64,000 nt of DNA, taken from NCBI GenBank assembly GCA_029563075.1, contig JAKQTN010000037.1, forward strand, positions 38,566 through 102,565. Direction: 5' to 3'. Of the stretch, positions 63,976 to 64,000 are shown one piece after another (the stretch's first letter is position 1; every line of letters begins with the position of its first letter). The notes below the pieces were generated by a model that made no database searches, was not told the origin of the DNA, and saw nothing but the letters and a program-made list of their open reading frames with translations. The stretch comes from Pseudomonadota bacterium. GTDB lineage: Bacteria; Pseudomonadota; Gammaproteobacteria; Burkholderiales; Methylophilaceae. Both the position numbers and the translations under genes were made by a program.

Positions 63976-64000
63976 CGTCTACAAAACTAGTGGCGATTCA

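Larger units (their letters stand above)
62769..64000 (+). mobile_element. IS3-family insertion sequence, essentially complete
   Basis: Terminal inverted repeats TGAATCGCCACTAGTTT...TAGACGC at left and GCGTCTACAAAACTAGTGGCGATTCA at right, flanking orfA/orfB. Confidence 0.92.

Overview
This is a 64 kb stretch of a methylotroph-like betaproteobacterial chromosome, probably Methylophilaceae (taxonomy is inferred from gene content only). Most of it is ordinary housekeeping and metabolism: a split class II ribonucleotide reductase, waaA, a TolC/RND efflux locus with a TetR regulator, a two-component system, eptA plus a PAP2 phosphatase, thiC with a TPP riboswitch, uppP, an AsmA-like protein, mutY, a formaldehyde-activating-enzyme paralog, hemE, gltBD, hemL, thiE/thiD, tRNA-Gly(CCC), priA, argS, dsbA, ettA, yaeQ, and an EAL-HDOD protein. 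The right end is an AT-rich segment with the C-terminal part of a serine recombinase, interrupted by a complete IS3-family element that ends at the window edge. Main points for follow-up: (1) a four-gene cluster at 23.2-26.9 kb (thermostable-hemolysin/autoinducer-synthase-like protein, AMP-ligase, TenA/heme-oxygenase-like oxidase, SDR) behind a consensus-like sigma-54 promoter with upstream TTTGCA dyads; (2) a dispersed ~40 bp imperfect palindrome with core GCATGGATATT, two copies of which lie in frame inside protein genes; (3) a possible -1 frameshift (A_AAA_AAG) at the dsbA stop codon that would add a Lys-rich tail; (4) a Fae paralog that appears to lack the catalytic histidine; (5) a highly structured unassigned intergenic region at 2.79-3.06 kb; (6) a dRS3-like repeat translated in frame in a pseudouridine synthase. 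All calls come from reading the sequence; no searches or structure predictions were run.
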